DNA of 64,000 nucleotides from Paragonimus westermani (GCA_008508345.1 QNGE01003290.1:1-64000); one strand, 5' to 3'. Shown: positions 50,438-61,492, counted from the stretch's first letter. Notes: generated from the sequence alone by a model not told the origin. Made by a program: numbers and translations.

Positions 50438-52480
50438 CTGTGTGAGCATCCCTAACCTCCTCCATTTATGTAGAGCAGTTAGGAATGTGTAGTCTACCCG
50501 ACAATTTTACCAGTAGCTTGCTGTATTTGACTCAGGTGACCTAATTTGGATGCGAAAGATTTTATCGTCCAACTTTCAGTTATATTTGGTGGATAGCTTA
50601 CCTACAGAAAAATCGGTGTTGCTGAAGTCGTTTGTTGTGAATGCCAGTGTGCGACTGAATAGGTATGTATTGGTTTTCGTCGGCTCACTATGGTTGATAA
50701 GCTCAGTTACAATTGAAAGAGCAAAGTAATTGGCTAAGGTCTCTCCGATCCTGGTATTAAGATACGTACGTTTGTGTACGATGGATACCAGTTTGAGTGG
50801 ACCTCAAATGAACATTTTTGGTTCAATTTGGACATTTTCATTGAAAATCTACCAGTTAAGTTATTACGTTGTGTCTATCTGATTTAAGTTTAACTTCCAG
50901 CGAACGCATAATTGGTACGTTAGCAAAAGCAATGGCTTGGCCCAGTTTGGGCAAATATTCCACAATTACAGATGACCGACAGTCGGTTTTCGCGTCATGA
51001 ACACAAACGAAGCCATTCGAAAAGACATGCATAAACAATGTGGTCGGGCATTCTGTGATTGGTTATATAGTCCCACAATAAAGTCTTGTTTTTATGAAGA
51101 TAACTGTTGTATCTGTATTCGAGCCCCATCCACTACATGCCTTACGGACAATAACAACGGTAGTGAGAACAGGTGACTCGGTAGAAGCGAACATAGTATA
51201 TTGTCGCATTTACAAGCATTCCGGTCATTTTTAAGTGCATGAACGAGTGAGCCGTTGGTCGTTGAAGTCGCGACCAATCAGGACACATTTCGTGCCTTGG
51301 CTCGAGTGTGGGGCACACAGGCGGCCTTGACGCGTATACAACGATAACAAAGTAACGAACGAGACTTGTTTTTATGTTTGCTCCTCAGGTTAATTACAAC
51401 ACAGTAATTATGACAAATCGTAACTGGAGCTCTAATTCTGACCTTGGCAAGGATATGCACTATTGACGGGTTCTAACGAGAACGAAAATTGAGACAGCTG
51501 CTTCTATACGAATAAGGCTGACTGAAAATTCTATCCGAATGCGAAGGCTGCGATCAAATGTGAATAATGCTCAAATTGGAATAAACCAAATTCCGGACTA
51601 CTCATCAGTTTTTTGGTCCACTTCTGCGACGGTCTGGTTATGGTCGCCGATCAATGCTGCACTGCGTTGGATGCAGACGTAGGTTGTGTTGGCCAGGAAT
51701 ATTCTGCATATATGTTCCGGTCCGACATTTAAGTAGGTCACGTCTATATGCTAAGGATTCATCAGCCTTGATTTATCTGGCTAAAAAAATGCGCGTTTGT
51801 GACGCTACGCTCACACAATTGAAATTAGTCCCACACGAATACCGTAGGACAACTGAGACAGTTGCACAAAGGCATCAGTATCACCTCCTTTAAAACAGAC
51901 TAAAGTTTGCTCGTCAGAAACGTAGGCCTTCATTTTCTAATTTAATGACGATCGTTGTGAAGGGTGCGATTGTGGCGTGTATACAATACTGCAAAATAAC
52001 GTCAGACGTGAAGTCTGAAACTCGTGGGAAAGTTTGGAATGCGTTATTCAACAATGTAATCCATAACAGAAGTATACACTTGACACAATGTGAAAGTCGG
52101 TCTGACACTAACCAGCCAACCGATCCTAGTCGTTATTCTAATGGCGGTGGTTTAAAATAACCCGACATATGTGGCAAGTTTTTGACGTGAACTGATCTCG
52201 ATAGAATAGGCCTAATACGAGAACGCAGATTATTTTGGTGTGCCTGAAAGTCTGGCGGCCAAATCCGGATGGTCTCCAGACCGTACACTTGAGGATGTAG
52301 TGGACGTCGTCATCGCGTGCTGCACTCCGACGTATCTTTTTCCGCTTCACCTGACATTATTAACCATCATCTAACAGTGTTCCTTCTGATCACCTCAACT
52401 GTCTTCGGAAAACGTTGGCAACCGTTCCAGCTATGCTGCGACGATCAGAACCTATCATACATGACTATGCGTTCTGGGAC
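50438..52480. other. Stretch between LTR and pol, containing a SINE
   Basis: If the LTR and the pol remnant belong together, gag should lie here, but I cannot recognise it. A plus-strand SINE tail occupies 51,425-51,560. Confidence 0.4.
51425..51560 (+). mobile_element. SINE, 3' portion
   Basis: GTTCTAACGAGAACGAAAAT, then GCTTCT, CTGACTG, ATCCGAATGCGAAGGCTGCG and CAAATGTGAAT: close to the complement of 19,620-19,729. The head is eroded. Confidence 0.6.
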
Positions 52481-52489
52481 AATAGATCA

Positions 52490-52752
52490 GATCAGGATTA
52501 AGCAGATCGTTCATCCGTGTGCAACGTGCATTCGGACAGTGGGTGGTGGATTTATTCTCAAAATGAATAGCATGGCAGAACATGGCGTCCGATTCGGGGA
52601 TCATGTAGCCAAACAGCCTCTCATCATTTCCCCCGACATACGTCAGACCATACTAAGGGCGGAGTTTATGCAGCGTGACGGAGCCATGATTAAGTGGATA
52701 TATGATGAGCCCATAACGAAGTTCGGTGTGGTTCCCCTGATCATAAAGCGAT
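52490..52752 (+). pseudogene. Gypsy protease C-terminal part (family A)
   Basis: CIRTVGGGF, EHGVRFGDHVAKQPL and ISPDIRQTILRAEFMQRDG match the segment after the catalytic motif in the 28-kb copy. The catalytic DTG itself is not recognisable upstream. Confidence 0.6.
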
Positions 52753-52860
52753 AACCACAGCTCGGACGAATCGAAGCAAACGCATCCAGATCAACTCCAT
52801 GCCGTGACGACCGGCTACTGAATAAAGTAATACGCAACTACCGAGAGCCGAGCACTACAT

Positions 52861-53420
52861 ATCAACACACGTACGACTATTGTGACTGGACTGAGCATGA
52901 AATCCCCATCAGACCAAAACGACTTTGGTCATTCGATCTCAGAAGAATTTCGGTGCATTTGCAGCAGGAAACCGAACGGCGATTGAAAGACATGTTGAAG
53001 GTAGTCGTCGAGTAGGTGGGTAGTCTATTTCATTCCTCCGTCTTTGTGGTGAAGAATCGCAGTGATAAAGTTCGGTTTTGTACCAACTTCAGACGGTTCA
53101 GCGAGATCACAGTCGATGAGGTCGTGGTCATCGCAACGTTTTGAGAAGTTTCTGATAAGCTATGGGACACCAGGATATTTGTAGTGTTGGACTTGTGGTC
53201 GTGATACTGACAAGTTTCAATTGAGCAGTCGGATCAGGATAAAACAGCCTTTATTGTGGAAAGAAAACGGTTTCGCTTCAGTCGCATGACGTTTAGATTG
53301 TAGGGCGCCCTTTTTACGTTCAGACGATTGCTGCTGGATGAATTTCACAATACTGTTGTCCACGGAGACGATATTGTCGTCTACAGCGTAAGTGGGGTAG
53401 AACGCTCGATGCATGTATAA
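52861..53420 (+). pseudogene. Gypsy reverse transcriptase (family A)
   Basis: RNA-dependent DNA polymerase palm and fingers: VHLQQETERRLKDML, FHSSVFVVKNRSDKVRFCTN, motif A as VVLDLWS, a QVSIEQSDQDKTAF segment, motif B as FSRMTFRL.GALFTFRRL, and motif C VVHGDDIVVYS with both catalytic aspartates kept. At least six stops interrupt it. Confidence 0.85.
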
Positions 53421-53747
53421 GTCATGTTTCAGAATAGTGAACTAACCAGCCTACAGATTGATAATCCAAAGTCGCAAATGACGAAATAAACAGTGATATC
53501 ACTCGACCACGAGGTAGATGATGACGATCTCCAACCACTACCCGAGAAACTGGCGATGGGTGAAGTTGCTACATCGTCAACGTCAATGAAGAGGCTGTGG
53601 CAGTTACCTGGTCGCGTTAGTTTCCACAGCCGCTTCACCGGAATCTGTAATGACTTCTCAAGCCCAGTATACGAAAATCCAAAGATGAGTTATCGGTTTC
53701 ACTGATCAGAAAGGGCCAATGACACTTTCGTCAGAATCCAAAATCTG

Positions 53748-54590
53748 ATGAACAAGTGGCGCCTGCCTATGAAATTGCTAGTGACTTTACGTAGCTTCTG
53801 TGTCGTAACAGCTGCATGTGCTATGGGAATCGGGGCCACACTGACACAGAGAGGCGCAATCGAGAATTCCAATAACACTTATTCGGATGATCGGGTTAAC
53901 GGGATTATCTTCCAAGTCCAAAAAGCGTCACAAAAGTCGATCGAAAGGATAGAAATTTTCTACAGTACTGTTGGCAAAATTACACATTGAGTGTGAATTA
54001 ACCGGATACACAAATTATCCATCGGAAAAGCGTTCCAAATGGAGTAATCGAACAACGATAGATGTATAAAGAAATAAAACAGATATTTTGTGTACAGTCA
54101 TGGTGCAGAATCCATCAGGATTGTTTACTGTACACAGCAAAGACAAATAAAGGCAAATTTAGGATCGGATTGCTAAAAACAAACTGACCATGCCTCAAAG
54201 AATTCATTGTTCTACATCATACCAAACATACTAATACAAATCTCACAGCGATGTTGTTAAGTTTGCCGGTTTGGGACTAACTCCCGATGAACGGATCTAT
54301 TCAACGGCGAAAAAAGGGTGTGTGGTGACAGCGTAGGCCTTGGGCCATACTTACTATGTGAAGATTGACCACAAACCCTTGGACTGGAAAAATCAGCGAA
54401 AGAATCACGAGAATATCCTGTTCATCGGGCTTCACGAATTCACGAGTACAACTTCACAATTCGTCATATATCTGGGAAAAGGAACAATGTTCCTGATTTA
54501 CTCTGCGGAACGCAACACACTGATAAGGTCCACAAGGACGCTTTCGGATTTGGCAGTCTTAAGCTGGAAAATGATAATGAAAGGTCCCAA
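53748..54590 (+). pseudogene. Gypsy RNase H (family A)
   Basis: RNase H removes the RNA strand after reverse transcription. VTAACAMGIGATLTQRG corresponds to the usual TDAS.GIGA.L.Q, with the first catalytic aspartate replaced by alanine. Further on IYSTAKKGCVV, YYVKIDHKPLDW and, after a frameshift, YNFTIRHISGKRNNVPDLL complete the domain. The middle is degraded. Confidence 0.75.
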
Positions 54591-54734
54591 ACAATGAAGT
54601 GGATGAGTATGACGGCCTTGTAGGTGAGTAACCAGCTTCTATTGGGAAGGGAAATTCTGGATGGCAAAGGAAATCGGGATGTAAAAATCTTCAAAGTGGT
54701 TTGTTCAGACTTGCGATTGAACAGTGCCGGAATT

Positions 54735-55420
54735 TTAACGTGACAAATACTGGATGAGTTGAGGGCTAAACTTATGGAAGAATGTCTTCAGCTGGCTGAT
54801 ACCCGATGCCATCGAACCTACGACATTCTGAGGCACAGAACTTACTGGCCCAGAATGAAAGATGATGTCAATCATTATGTACTGGCGTGCTAGCAATGTC
54901 AAGTGCCAAAAGGCGCTAACCACCAGAATCCATATAACAATCAGCTAATTCCTGTCAGTGAATTTGGGAGTTATGGTTCGTGGACGTGATGCACCGCGTT
55001 TCAGTAATCAGACTCGGAAACTACTACATCGTCATCAAGACGGAACACATCACCGTTAAGCTTGCAACACTTTATGCAGTGCTGTAATGGAACATATCAT
55101 TGCCGGTCGTGAAATACCACGAAGCATGCTGACTGATTGTGATCCCTGATTCAGAAGTGAGGGGGTCCGGAAGTGAGTGGAGCACTTTGGTGACTCATTG
55201 TGAAACGATTGCTATCCACTGTGTCATGTGTTCACAAATCGCAATGTCAGTTTGTCCATAGGTGACAATGATTAAACTCAATCAGTTTTACCGAGATGTT
55301 GACATTTGGGATGAAAGCAAGATGGGAAGATGGATTAACTGCGTTGTGGAAGTCCAAAAAATACTTCAAATTTGTGGATAAAACATTTTGAACAAGGGGA
55401 CAACTTTAAACGCCTCTTAG
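54735..55420 (+). pseudogene. Gypsy integrase (family A)
   Basis: Zinc module: ADTRCHRTYDILRHRTYWPR, NHYVLAC, a stop, QCQ. Core pieces follow in other frames: FVDVMHR, EHIIAGREIPRSMLTDCDP and FRSE (second aspartate region). Stops and frameshifts throughout. The histidine of the usual LAHTG is replaced (ADTR). Confidence 0.75.
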
Positions 55421-55712
55421 GCATGACCGATCTAAGCTATGTGCCAGTAGATTGCACGTATATTCTTTGGACATTGGGATGTCAACCGTTTGCTTTCAGT
55501 TATTCTCTGGATAACCATAGTTACCGTTCCATATTCTTACGTAAAATGTGATGAGATTAACTTAACACGAAACATCCACTCAAGCTTTCTTGACGTGTAT
55601 CACTGTTGACAGAGGCACAACAAATTAACAATGGAAGACAGTGATAGACACGTAGTCAGCTATGAGTGGTGTGAACAAATGGATTGGGAATAACAAGACG
55701 TTGCGGGTAAGT

Positions 55713-55773
55713 TGTAATACTCAACGTTTCAACCACTTCGGGTGGCCTCTCTCGGGAGTGTTGTAATCGAAAT
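55713..55773 (+). repeat. Dispersed 60-bp motif, copy 3 of 3
   Basis: CTCAACGTTTCAACCACTTC, GGGTGGCC, TCTCTCGGGAGTGTTGTAATCG. This is the best-preserved copy, and CCAC-TTCGG-GTGG can pair as a short hairpin. Confidence 0.6.
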
Positions 55774-56599
55774 TCATTTGTACTTCATTCGTACTAGATT
55801 TGGCGCGGATATCTCATATACCTGTGGTACGGCTTATGTAAACTTTATTCATAGAACGTGCTTATGGTCCAATAATCTGATCTTTCTAAAGGTTATTTAT
55901 CCAATGCACACATGATGCACTGACTATCCAAATCGGCTTGGACTTCGGGAGGTAACTTCCACTACCGATTATCCTTGTTTTCTCCTTGTTCTTCCAAATC
56001 AATGGGGATAGTGTATGCGTATGCGTGAATCACAAAGTTGTTACTCAACAACACACCCAGTACGTATCTAACATGCGACTGGCTTTCTTTTAATGCACCC
56101 CATCCAATCACATGAGCAGGTTACACTTTTTGCTGAAACAGGTATCATACATCGCCGCAACTCACACAAAATCACGTAGCAATTTACCAAACACTACCAG
56201 AGCCAGTAACTGGTCATCAGGGAAGTAACCGTAAGTTTCAGACATTTTGTTTTGCTATTTCGTTCTGGTAACTCTGTTCAAGCACTTCCTAACTTTCTTG
56301 CATTGTATACATCTTCACTAACGTGTATCGCTTAAGCTACTTAAGTGGTTTCACAAAATTAATCTGAGACAAAGCTAATATCGATTGCATTGACCATTCT
56401 TCACTTGACTCGGTTAATGTTAGTCTGACAGATTCTTAATTGGTTCACTTGTTCATATTAGCCGTATCAATAATCCAATCCTAATTTGGAGCGGAACTGT
56501 CTTTTTGCCCGAGATTGGGACCTGGGTTGTCACATATTAATGGTAAGTAGTGAGAAATTAGATCAATAAAAACTGAACTTCACATATTTGGTCTTCACA

Positions 56600-56880
56600 T
56601 CTGTATCCAGGTGAGCTTTTGCAACTAAGCCTTGTACAGGGAAACACTAAGCTTTGGTTTCGCGCTGGTTAGAACTCATCAATAGTGCCATGACCGTGGT
56701 TTAACCTTTGGTCACGTTCTCTTAAGTCAACTATGTTTACCGCTGCTACGCTGACTTCACATTAAAAGCGACAAAGGCATCACATTCAAACTTTTATAAG
56801 TGTTCACTAGTGAGTATTGCTCAGCTCGGTTGAGCCGCTAAGGTGGTGACTGACTGTCCTGTTAATTCCGCTCGATAACC
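56600..56880 (-). mobile_element. tRNA-derived SINE
   Basis: Minus strand: leader AATTAACAGGACAGTCAGT, then the head with A box GCGTAGCAGCGGTAAAC and a weak B box (AGGTTAAACCAC), and body GATGAGTTCTAACCAGCGCG, AAACC. Same order as the 19-kb and 47.8-kb copies but more diverged. Confidence 0.55.
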
Positions 56881-57431
56881 TGTCGAGTGGGACTTTTAGT
56901 CAAGTTTAACTCAAAACATTCACTACACTAAGGGAGTTGTTTTTTATAAGTCAAACAATGCTCGCATTTGGCCGCCGCCGCCGGTGTGTTCTGATTAGCT
57001 GTCCCAGTTTGTCCTCCTCGAAAAGAAACACTTGCCCTGCATCGGAGATGTTGATGATCAAATTGATTCCCCATCGTAATCCTGAAAGAATAAATGACTT
57101 ATCCCAGTGGTATAGGCCAACATCGAATCAGCCAATTCTGATGTTACTTACCGATACAGATGTACTTAGGGAAAGCTGAAAGTCAGATGTAGAGCAGGGT
57201 GGCAAGGCACAGTCAGAAACATAGTGCAGATGCATAACTTCACCGACAAGCGTAGAAATAGGGTGTCTATAGAATCCACTGGACGGTACATTTTGATAAC
57301 GCACCAGCAAAGTGACGCGGCTACCAAGTTTCACTTTCTGCGTTGAACATCACACAGGACTTTGTCGCGATAAATGTACATATATATATTTAAAGTAATC
57401 GAAAAAGGGGAGGGGCACACACTAGATGGTG

Positions 57432-57434
<3 letters not shown>

Positions 57435-57469
<35 letters not shown>
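57435..57469. repeat. (TA)n microsatellite
   Basis: Uninterrupted TA repeat of 35 bases; a shorter TA run lies about 50 bases upstream. Confidence 0.95.
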
Positions 57470-57472
<3 letters not shown>

Positions 57473-57503
57473 TCCGCCCACCTTGGCCAAGCACATGATC
57501 TCT

Positions 57504-57582
57504 CGGATCACCATACCAATCTTAAATCATAGACTGTAGTGTNCGAATCACCATACCAAGCTTAAATCATAGACTGTAGTGT
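57504..57582. repeat. 39-bp tandem duplication separated by one N
   Basis: 57,504-57,542 and 57,544-57,582 are the same 39 bases with two mismatches, and the only base between them is an N. This looks like two overlapping reads or contig ends that were abutted rather than merged. Confidence 0.85.
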
Positions 57583-58524
57583 GGATGCAAGTATCCAATG
57601 TTGCTTCAACTGAACGACAACCTCGTACTACGGTTGAAGATCCATAATACAACAGGTCGAACAAGCGGCTAAGCAGTCATTATGTAAGTGGACAACGAAG
57701 GTTTGAAACGGACCAGCTTTACAGAGTGCATAATATTACCTGATAGCGCAACATGTATGGCAAGTTCGAACTAGCTGAACAAACATTAGGTAGCGAATTA
57801 ACTGGAACCTAAACTTAACTCCGATGCAATAGGAACGGAAGACTGGGAATTTCGAAGAGGATTGCAATTTCAGTTTAGTTCGAATTGAAAAGGCTTTCAC
57901 ATGTCACAGTAACTGCAGGATTTAGTTAAACGAGATGAAGTATTTTAAGCCTTCTGCAGCTGTTAATTAAGAGGGTTTTTCTGACTGACAGTTACTGAAA
58001 TAGTGGCATCGGAATGATCAGGACATCCACGATTGGTTGCAACCGCTCTCTTCCAACTGATGAACCCAAAACCACACCGTACTGTGTTCCACAAACACTG
58101 GTCCTAAAATCTTGGACTACCACAGTGTTGCTGACCCTGGCAAACGCTTAGTGCAGTATATCGAAACAACCACGGTCAGACATCGCTACCGTCGCTTTGT
58201 GCATAAAAGGGAAGCCTTTGTAGCGCGGATACCGCTTCGGAAGCTGCTGCTTACGTCTCAGTTCCTGACCGCGTTTGTAACTGAGTTACAGCTTGTACCC
58301 ATCTGTAAATACGTGGAAGAATTTACTTGGATATACATCACTCACAGTCAGCCTATTGTTTACTCGTATGGAAAATGGTCTTCGTTCGTGAAGTCACAAG
58401 CGAACTAGACACAGAGAATGAACATTAACTAGATCTACTACATGTAAACTCGGCTCGTCATCTGACAGAAAATCCAACTGTGAACAGAGCCATTGGCTTA
58501 ACTGGAAAACGATCACAATGCTTG
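57583..58524. other. Non-coding stretch before family A element
   Basis: An open frame at 58,112-58,408 (+) has no recognised domain. Nothing else is seen. Confidence 0.4.
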
Positions 58525-58843
58525 TGTAGTGAGGATGAGCGACCATTCCATACTACTCACACCACTATTGTTCAGTAGTGAGGCAACTGCATCGATTTTG
58601 ACGTGGGGATAGCCACGGGAAAAATACAGGAAAGATCACTGGAGTGCAGGACCGCGTGAAACGGTTCCTGCTACATAGCGGGAGTGAGGACTGACGTTCA
58701 TAGCATTCGTGACGTTTTGAGACCAGTGTCGTGTGCAGATGGGTGTTTTTGTTTGTAGTCATGTCGAAGTGCATAAGCCACGGATTGGTTTCCCGACTAC
58801 TCATCACTAGCTCTTGTGTCATCCGAATTCTTGGCTCACAACA
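58525..58843 (+). repeat. Family A LTR, 5' LTR of nested element (319 bp)
   Basis: Starts TGTAGTGAGG, contains CATACTACTCACACCACTATT and GGTTTCCCG, and ends GGCTCACAACA two bases before the primer-binding site. More diverged in its middle than the 50-kb LTR. Confidence 0.8.
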
Positions 58844-58845
58844 AC

Positions 58846-58857
58846 TGGTGCCGTGAC
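58846..58857 (+). promoter_or_regulatory. Primer-binding site, tRNA-His type
   Basis: TGGTGCCGTGAC is complementary to the last 12 bases of animal tRNA-His including CCA (GTCACGGCACCA). Its position two bases after the LTR end is standard for priming minus-strand DNA synthesis. Confidence 0.7.
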
Positions 58858-58902
58858 CAGGACTGGGTTTTGAAGATCCAATGGCCACAGCAGTAATCGT
58901 TT

Positions 58903-59214
58903 AGACATGGAGATGTTCGGAGTTTCCTGGAGGACTTCGAGGACATGGCCGAGGCTGACGGAGTCAAGGCGGATCGGGCGAAGCTAACGGCCCTGCGGAT
59001 GCTGCTCGAGGGCATGGCAAATGCAGTGTTAGATGCGGCGCAAAGGGGCCCTGCGAAGCTGGAGTGCGCTGCCGCGGAGTAGGTGCTGATCGCCTGCTTC
59101 GACAGCTCTGCTGACTGCCAGGAGTCAATGAGACGGTTCAAGGGCACCCAGTTTGAACCAGGAGGCGATGTTCTGGTTTACGCCATATCTCTGCGGGTGA
59201 CGTTGCCAAGATCC
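58903..59214 (+). pseudogene. Gypsy gag 5' part (family A), before the LTR insertion
   Basis: Gag capsid-like region in plus orientation: FLEDFEDMAEADGVKADRAK, LTALRMLLEGMA, AAQRGPAKLECAAAE, a TAG stop near 59,080, then CFDSSADCQESMRRFKGTQF and VLVYAISLRVTLP. It aligns with the 28-kb gag (RRGPAKLE, FDSSTDCQEEMRRFKGARL). The frame is cut at 59,219 by the solo LTR and resumes at 59,612. Confidence 0.85.
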
Positions 59215-59219
59215 CTGCT

Positions 59220-59611
59220 GTTGCCAATCGCTACCTTCCGGAACGAAAGAAAAAGTCAGCCTTCGGGGCACAAAGCAAATCTTGGTTTATTGAGTTTTTA
59301 TTGGTTATTTTATAGACTAGACGCATCGGTAAAATGAATAATTACAACTGGTGTCGACGCTCTTGCTTTCTCATTGGTCGGCTCGACTCCGCTTGAAGCT
59401 CGTTTGTTTCAACGTGTGACGCACTTAAACAACTTGTTTTACTCCGGTGCTCGTTATAACAAAATCCGATGCTGGAGCAGCGTGCCGTGCTGATTGGTCC
59501 CCGTGCTGACACACAAGTCTTTTCTTGTTTTCGACACTGATTGGCCGTAGACGTCTGCGAATCAATAGTTGACTTCGTATCGATGCTTTCGTCCAATCCA
59601 ATCCCTTTACA
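59220..59611 (-). repeat. Solo LTR (family C, 392 bp) inserted in gag
   Basis: The insert begins TGTTGCC and ends TTTACA on the plus strand (TG...CA both ways) and is flanked by a 5-bp target duplication CCTGC (59,215-59,219 and 59,612-59,616). Read on the minus strand it has LTR order: TGTAAAGGGATTGG start, two CCAAT boxes (GGCCAATCAG, GACCAATCAG), TATA-like TTATAACGAG, then AATAAA near the end. The matching gag at 28 kb has no insert at this point. The same LTR supplies both arms of the hairpin at 19.4-19.9 kb. Confidence 0.9.
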
Positions 59612-59830
59612 CCTGCCACATTTGGACCAGGATATGGAACAACGCATACTGACAGATCAGTTCTTGGAGATAATGCCATTAACGCTGAAACAGCTTTTTG
59701 ACGCAGCTCGACAATCAACGAGTTGTTGGTAAACGGGCCAAGTGAACTGAATGATCTTCGAGGCGCAGCGGAAAGGTTGAGTTAGAAAGTGGCGGCTTCG
59801 AAGGTGGAGAACGAGAGGAATCGTGTGCAA
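59612..59830 (+). pseudogene. Gypsy gag 3' part (family A), after the LTR insertion
   Basis: HLDQDMEQRILTDQFLEIMP corresponds to HLDQDSEQRLLTAQSLDGVP of the 28-kb gag. After a stop and frame change NDLRGAAERLS matches NDLRSAVEKLT. The zinc knuckle and protease are missing; RNase H follows within 30 bases. Confidence 0.8.
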
Positions 59831-59863
59831 GAAGAAGCCGTACCTGAATAATCGTTTCGTCGA

Positions 59864-60262
59864 TTGTCCTTCAGTCGTTTTATCAAAAACGTCCATGACC
59901 TCGCGAGCCCATTATACGACTTTCGGAAGAAAGATTGCCAGTTTCACTGGCCAGAGAAAACCAACCAAGCGTTCGTTGAGATCCAACGATTGATGAGGAA
60001 GGGACAGCTTACCCTGAAATTGCCAGTAACTGGACAGAGCTTCATTGTCGCAATGTATGCCAGTGATGTAGGAATCGGAGTTGTATTAAAGCAGGAGGAC
60101 GTTGTTTTGGAATATGCCAGTCAGGTACTGAGTTCTGCTGAACGAAACTACTCAACGACAGAGAAGGTGTTTGATGATTGTGTGGACCTTGGAAAAATGG
60201 AGACTGTGCTAACTCGGTCGACGTTTTCATGTGGTATGTATGACGTCGTTCCAACTGACTAG
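59864..60262 (+). pseudogene. Gypsy RT thumb/RNase H (family A-like), joined to gag by deletion
   Basis: RFIKNVHDLASPLYDFRKKD and FHWPEKTNQAFVEIQ are the RT-RNase H connection. VAMYASDVGIGVVLKQED and YASQVLSSAERNYSTTEK are RNase H, with the first catalytic aspartate present. It starts straight after the gag remnant, so about 1.5 kb of a normal element (knuckle, protease, RT palm) has been lost. It ends where the minus-strand family B integrase begins. Confidence 0.8.
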
Positions 60263-61085
60263 GATCAGTAGTTTCTGGGATCGAGTGCGCAGCACTCAAT
60301 TTCGTTGATAGCAGTCGGCCAAACATTAGCTCTCCCGGTGCTTTGTCATTCGCTCTATGATAAGAGGTTCTGTAAGTCAATAGGGCTTCCATCACTGGGT
60401 CTTCCTAGGGCATCCCGGAAATCCCTGCTGTTTTTATGCTCTCTTTCAATGAACGGTTCAAACGTTCCACCATCCCATATGCAGCTGGGTTGTACGGTAC
60501 CGTTCGGGCATGTTTGATGTCGTTCAGCTGTAGAGAACGATCAAACTCGTGGCTAGTAAACTGTGGTCCGTTGTCCGTCACGATTTCTTCGGGGGGCCCG
60601 AAGTGGACGAACAGATGTTTCAGCTAGCGTATGATACCGGCATTAGAAACTTCACCACAAAGCTGGACTTCAGGCCATTTGCTGTAAAAACATGTGGTGA
60701 CCATGCAGTTCTGGTGTTGAGGAGCGGAACTGAATGGGCCCATGCTTTAAATGGCAATCTTGGACCAAGATTTCATTGGATAGACGACAGGCTGTACTGG
60801 TGCATCAATTGGCTTGGAACTTTTATCGACCTTTTGACAAGTGGCACAATGACCAACGAATTCTTCTATCATTGTTGATATTCTTGGCCACCAGACCAGT
60901 TCCTTTATCCTGCGTTTCGTTCGAACTATTCCTGGGTGACCCTCGTGTGCACATGTGATGATACGAGGACTGAGTTCGTACGGCGCTACAAACATAGGTC
61001 CTCGCATAGGGTACCCGTCTACAACCGCTAGTTCGTGCCGTATAAAGTAAAATGCACGTAACCTTTTGGTGAGTTTGTTATTAGT
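60243..61085 (-). pseudogene. Gypsy integrase (family B)
   Basis: Zinc module: HEGHPGIVRTKRRIKELVWW, then CATCQK. In the catalytic core the first aspartate position is a TAA stop (60,747-60,749, in IAI-stop-SMGPF). The second, TDNGPQF, is intact (60,573-60,575), and the glutamate in MVERLNR (60,465-60,467) lies exactly 35 residues further on, the DD35E spacing of retroelement integrases. TYRTSYHRANDKAPGELMFG follows. Two more stops occur. The C-terminal domain is missing, cut off at the junction with the family A remnant. Upstream the frame continues to RAFYFIRHELAVVDGYP. Confidence 0.85.
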
Positions 61086-61384
61086 GTAGAGTGGATAGAT
61101 GGTCGCACCATACTACTCACACCACTATTCAGTAGCAGCTTGGATCGAAATGATCGCGGGATAAATACGAGAGAGATACGGGAAGGATCATTGGAAGGCA
61201 GAATGACATAAAATGGTTTTTGCCACATGATGGAACTGAGATATAGTGTCTAAAGCGACTGGAGCATCCTCAGACGAGTGTGACGTGCAAATGAGTGTTT
61301 CTGTTCGTAGTCCCGTTGAGACGCTTAAGTCGTGTATTGGTTTCCCAAATAAACAACTTGTGTGCCATCCGCCTTCTTGGTTCA
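61086..61384 (+). repeat. Family A LTR inserted in family B element
   Basis: TGTAGAG start, CACCATACTACTCACACCAC, GGGAAGGATCATTGGAAGGCAG, AATAAA at 61,349 and ...CTTGGTTCA; the last bases (CAACA) are missing. It splits the family B integrase from its RNase H and is opposite in orientation to them. Confidence 0.8.
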
Positions 61385-61492
61385 AGCCAGGCGCCCTAGA
61401 ACCACCTCACTGACTCCTGGCGGTCGGCGGTGGTATCGAACCCGGCGATCAGCGCCTCCTTCGCGGCGGCCCACTCCAGCTTCGCAGGGCCT
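61385..61492 (-). pseudogene. Family A gag fragment, inverted against the adjoining LTR
   Basis: Minus strand: GPAKLEWAAAKEALIAGFDT, TADRQESVRWF, a stop, GAWLEP. It matches the gag at 28.6 and 59.05 kb. It lies directly against an LTR of the same family but points the other way, so an inversion or template switch happened here. Confidence 0.75.

Larger units (their letters stand above)
52490..55420 (+). mobile_element. Decayed Ty3/gypsy pol (family A)
   Basis: Order is protease C-terminus, reverse transcriptase, RNase H, integrase, as in Ty3/gypsy. It has the same protease and integrase wording as the 27-28 kb copy, so it is the same family. Many stops and frame changes throughout, so it is non-functional. 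Subdomains are listed separately. Confidence 0.85.
55774..58524. other. Non-coding stretch with SINE and simple repeats
   Basis: No gene supported. It contains the SINE at 56.6-56.9 kb, the TA run and a 39-bp duplication, listed separately. Confidence 0.45.
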
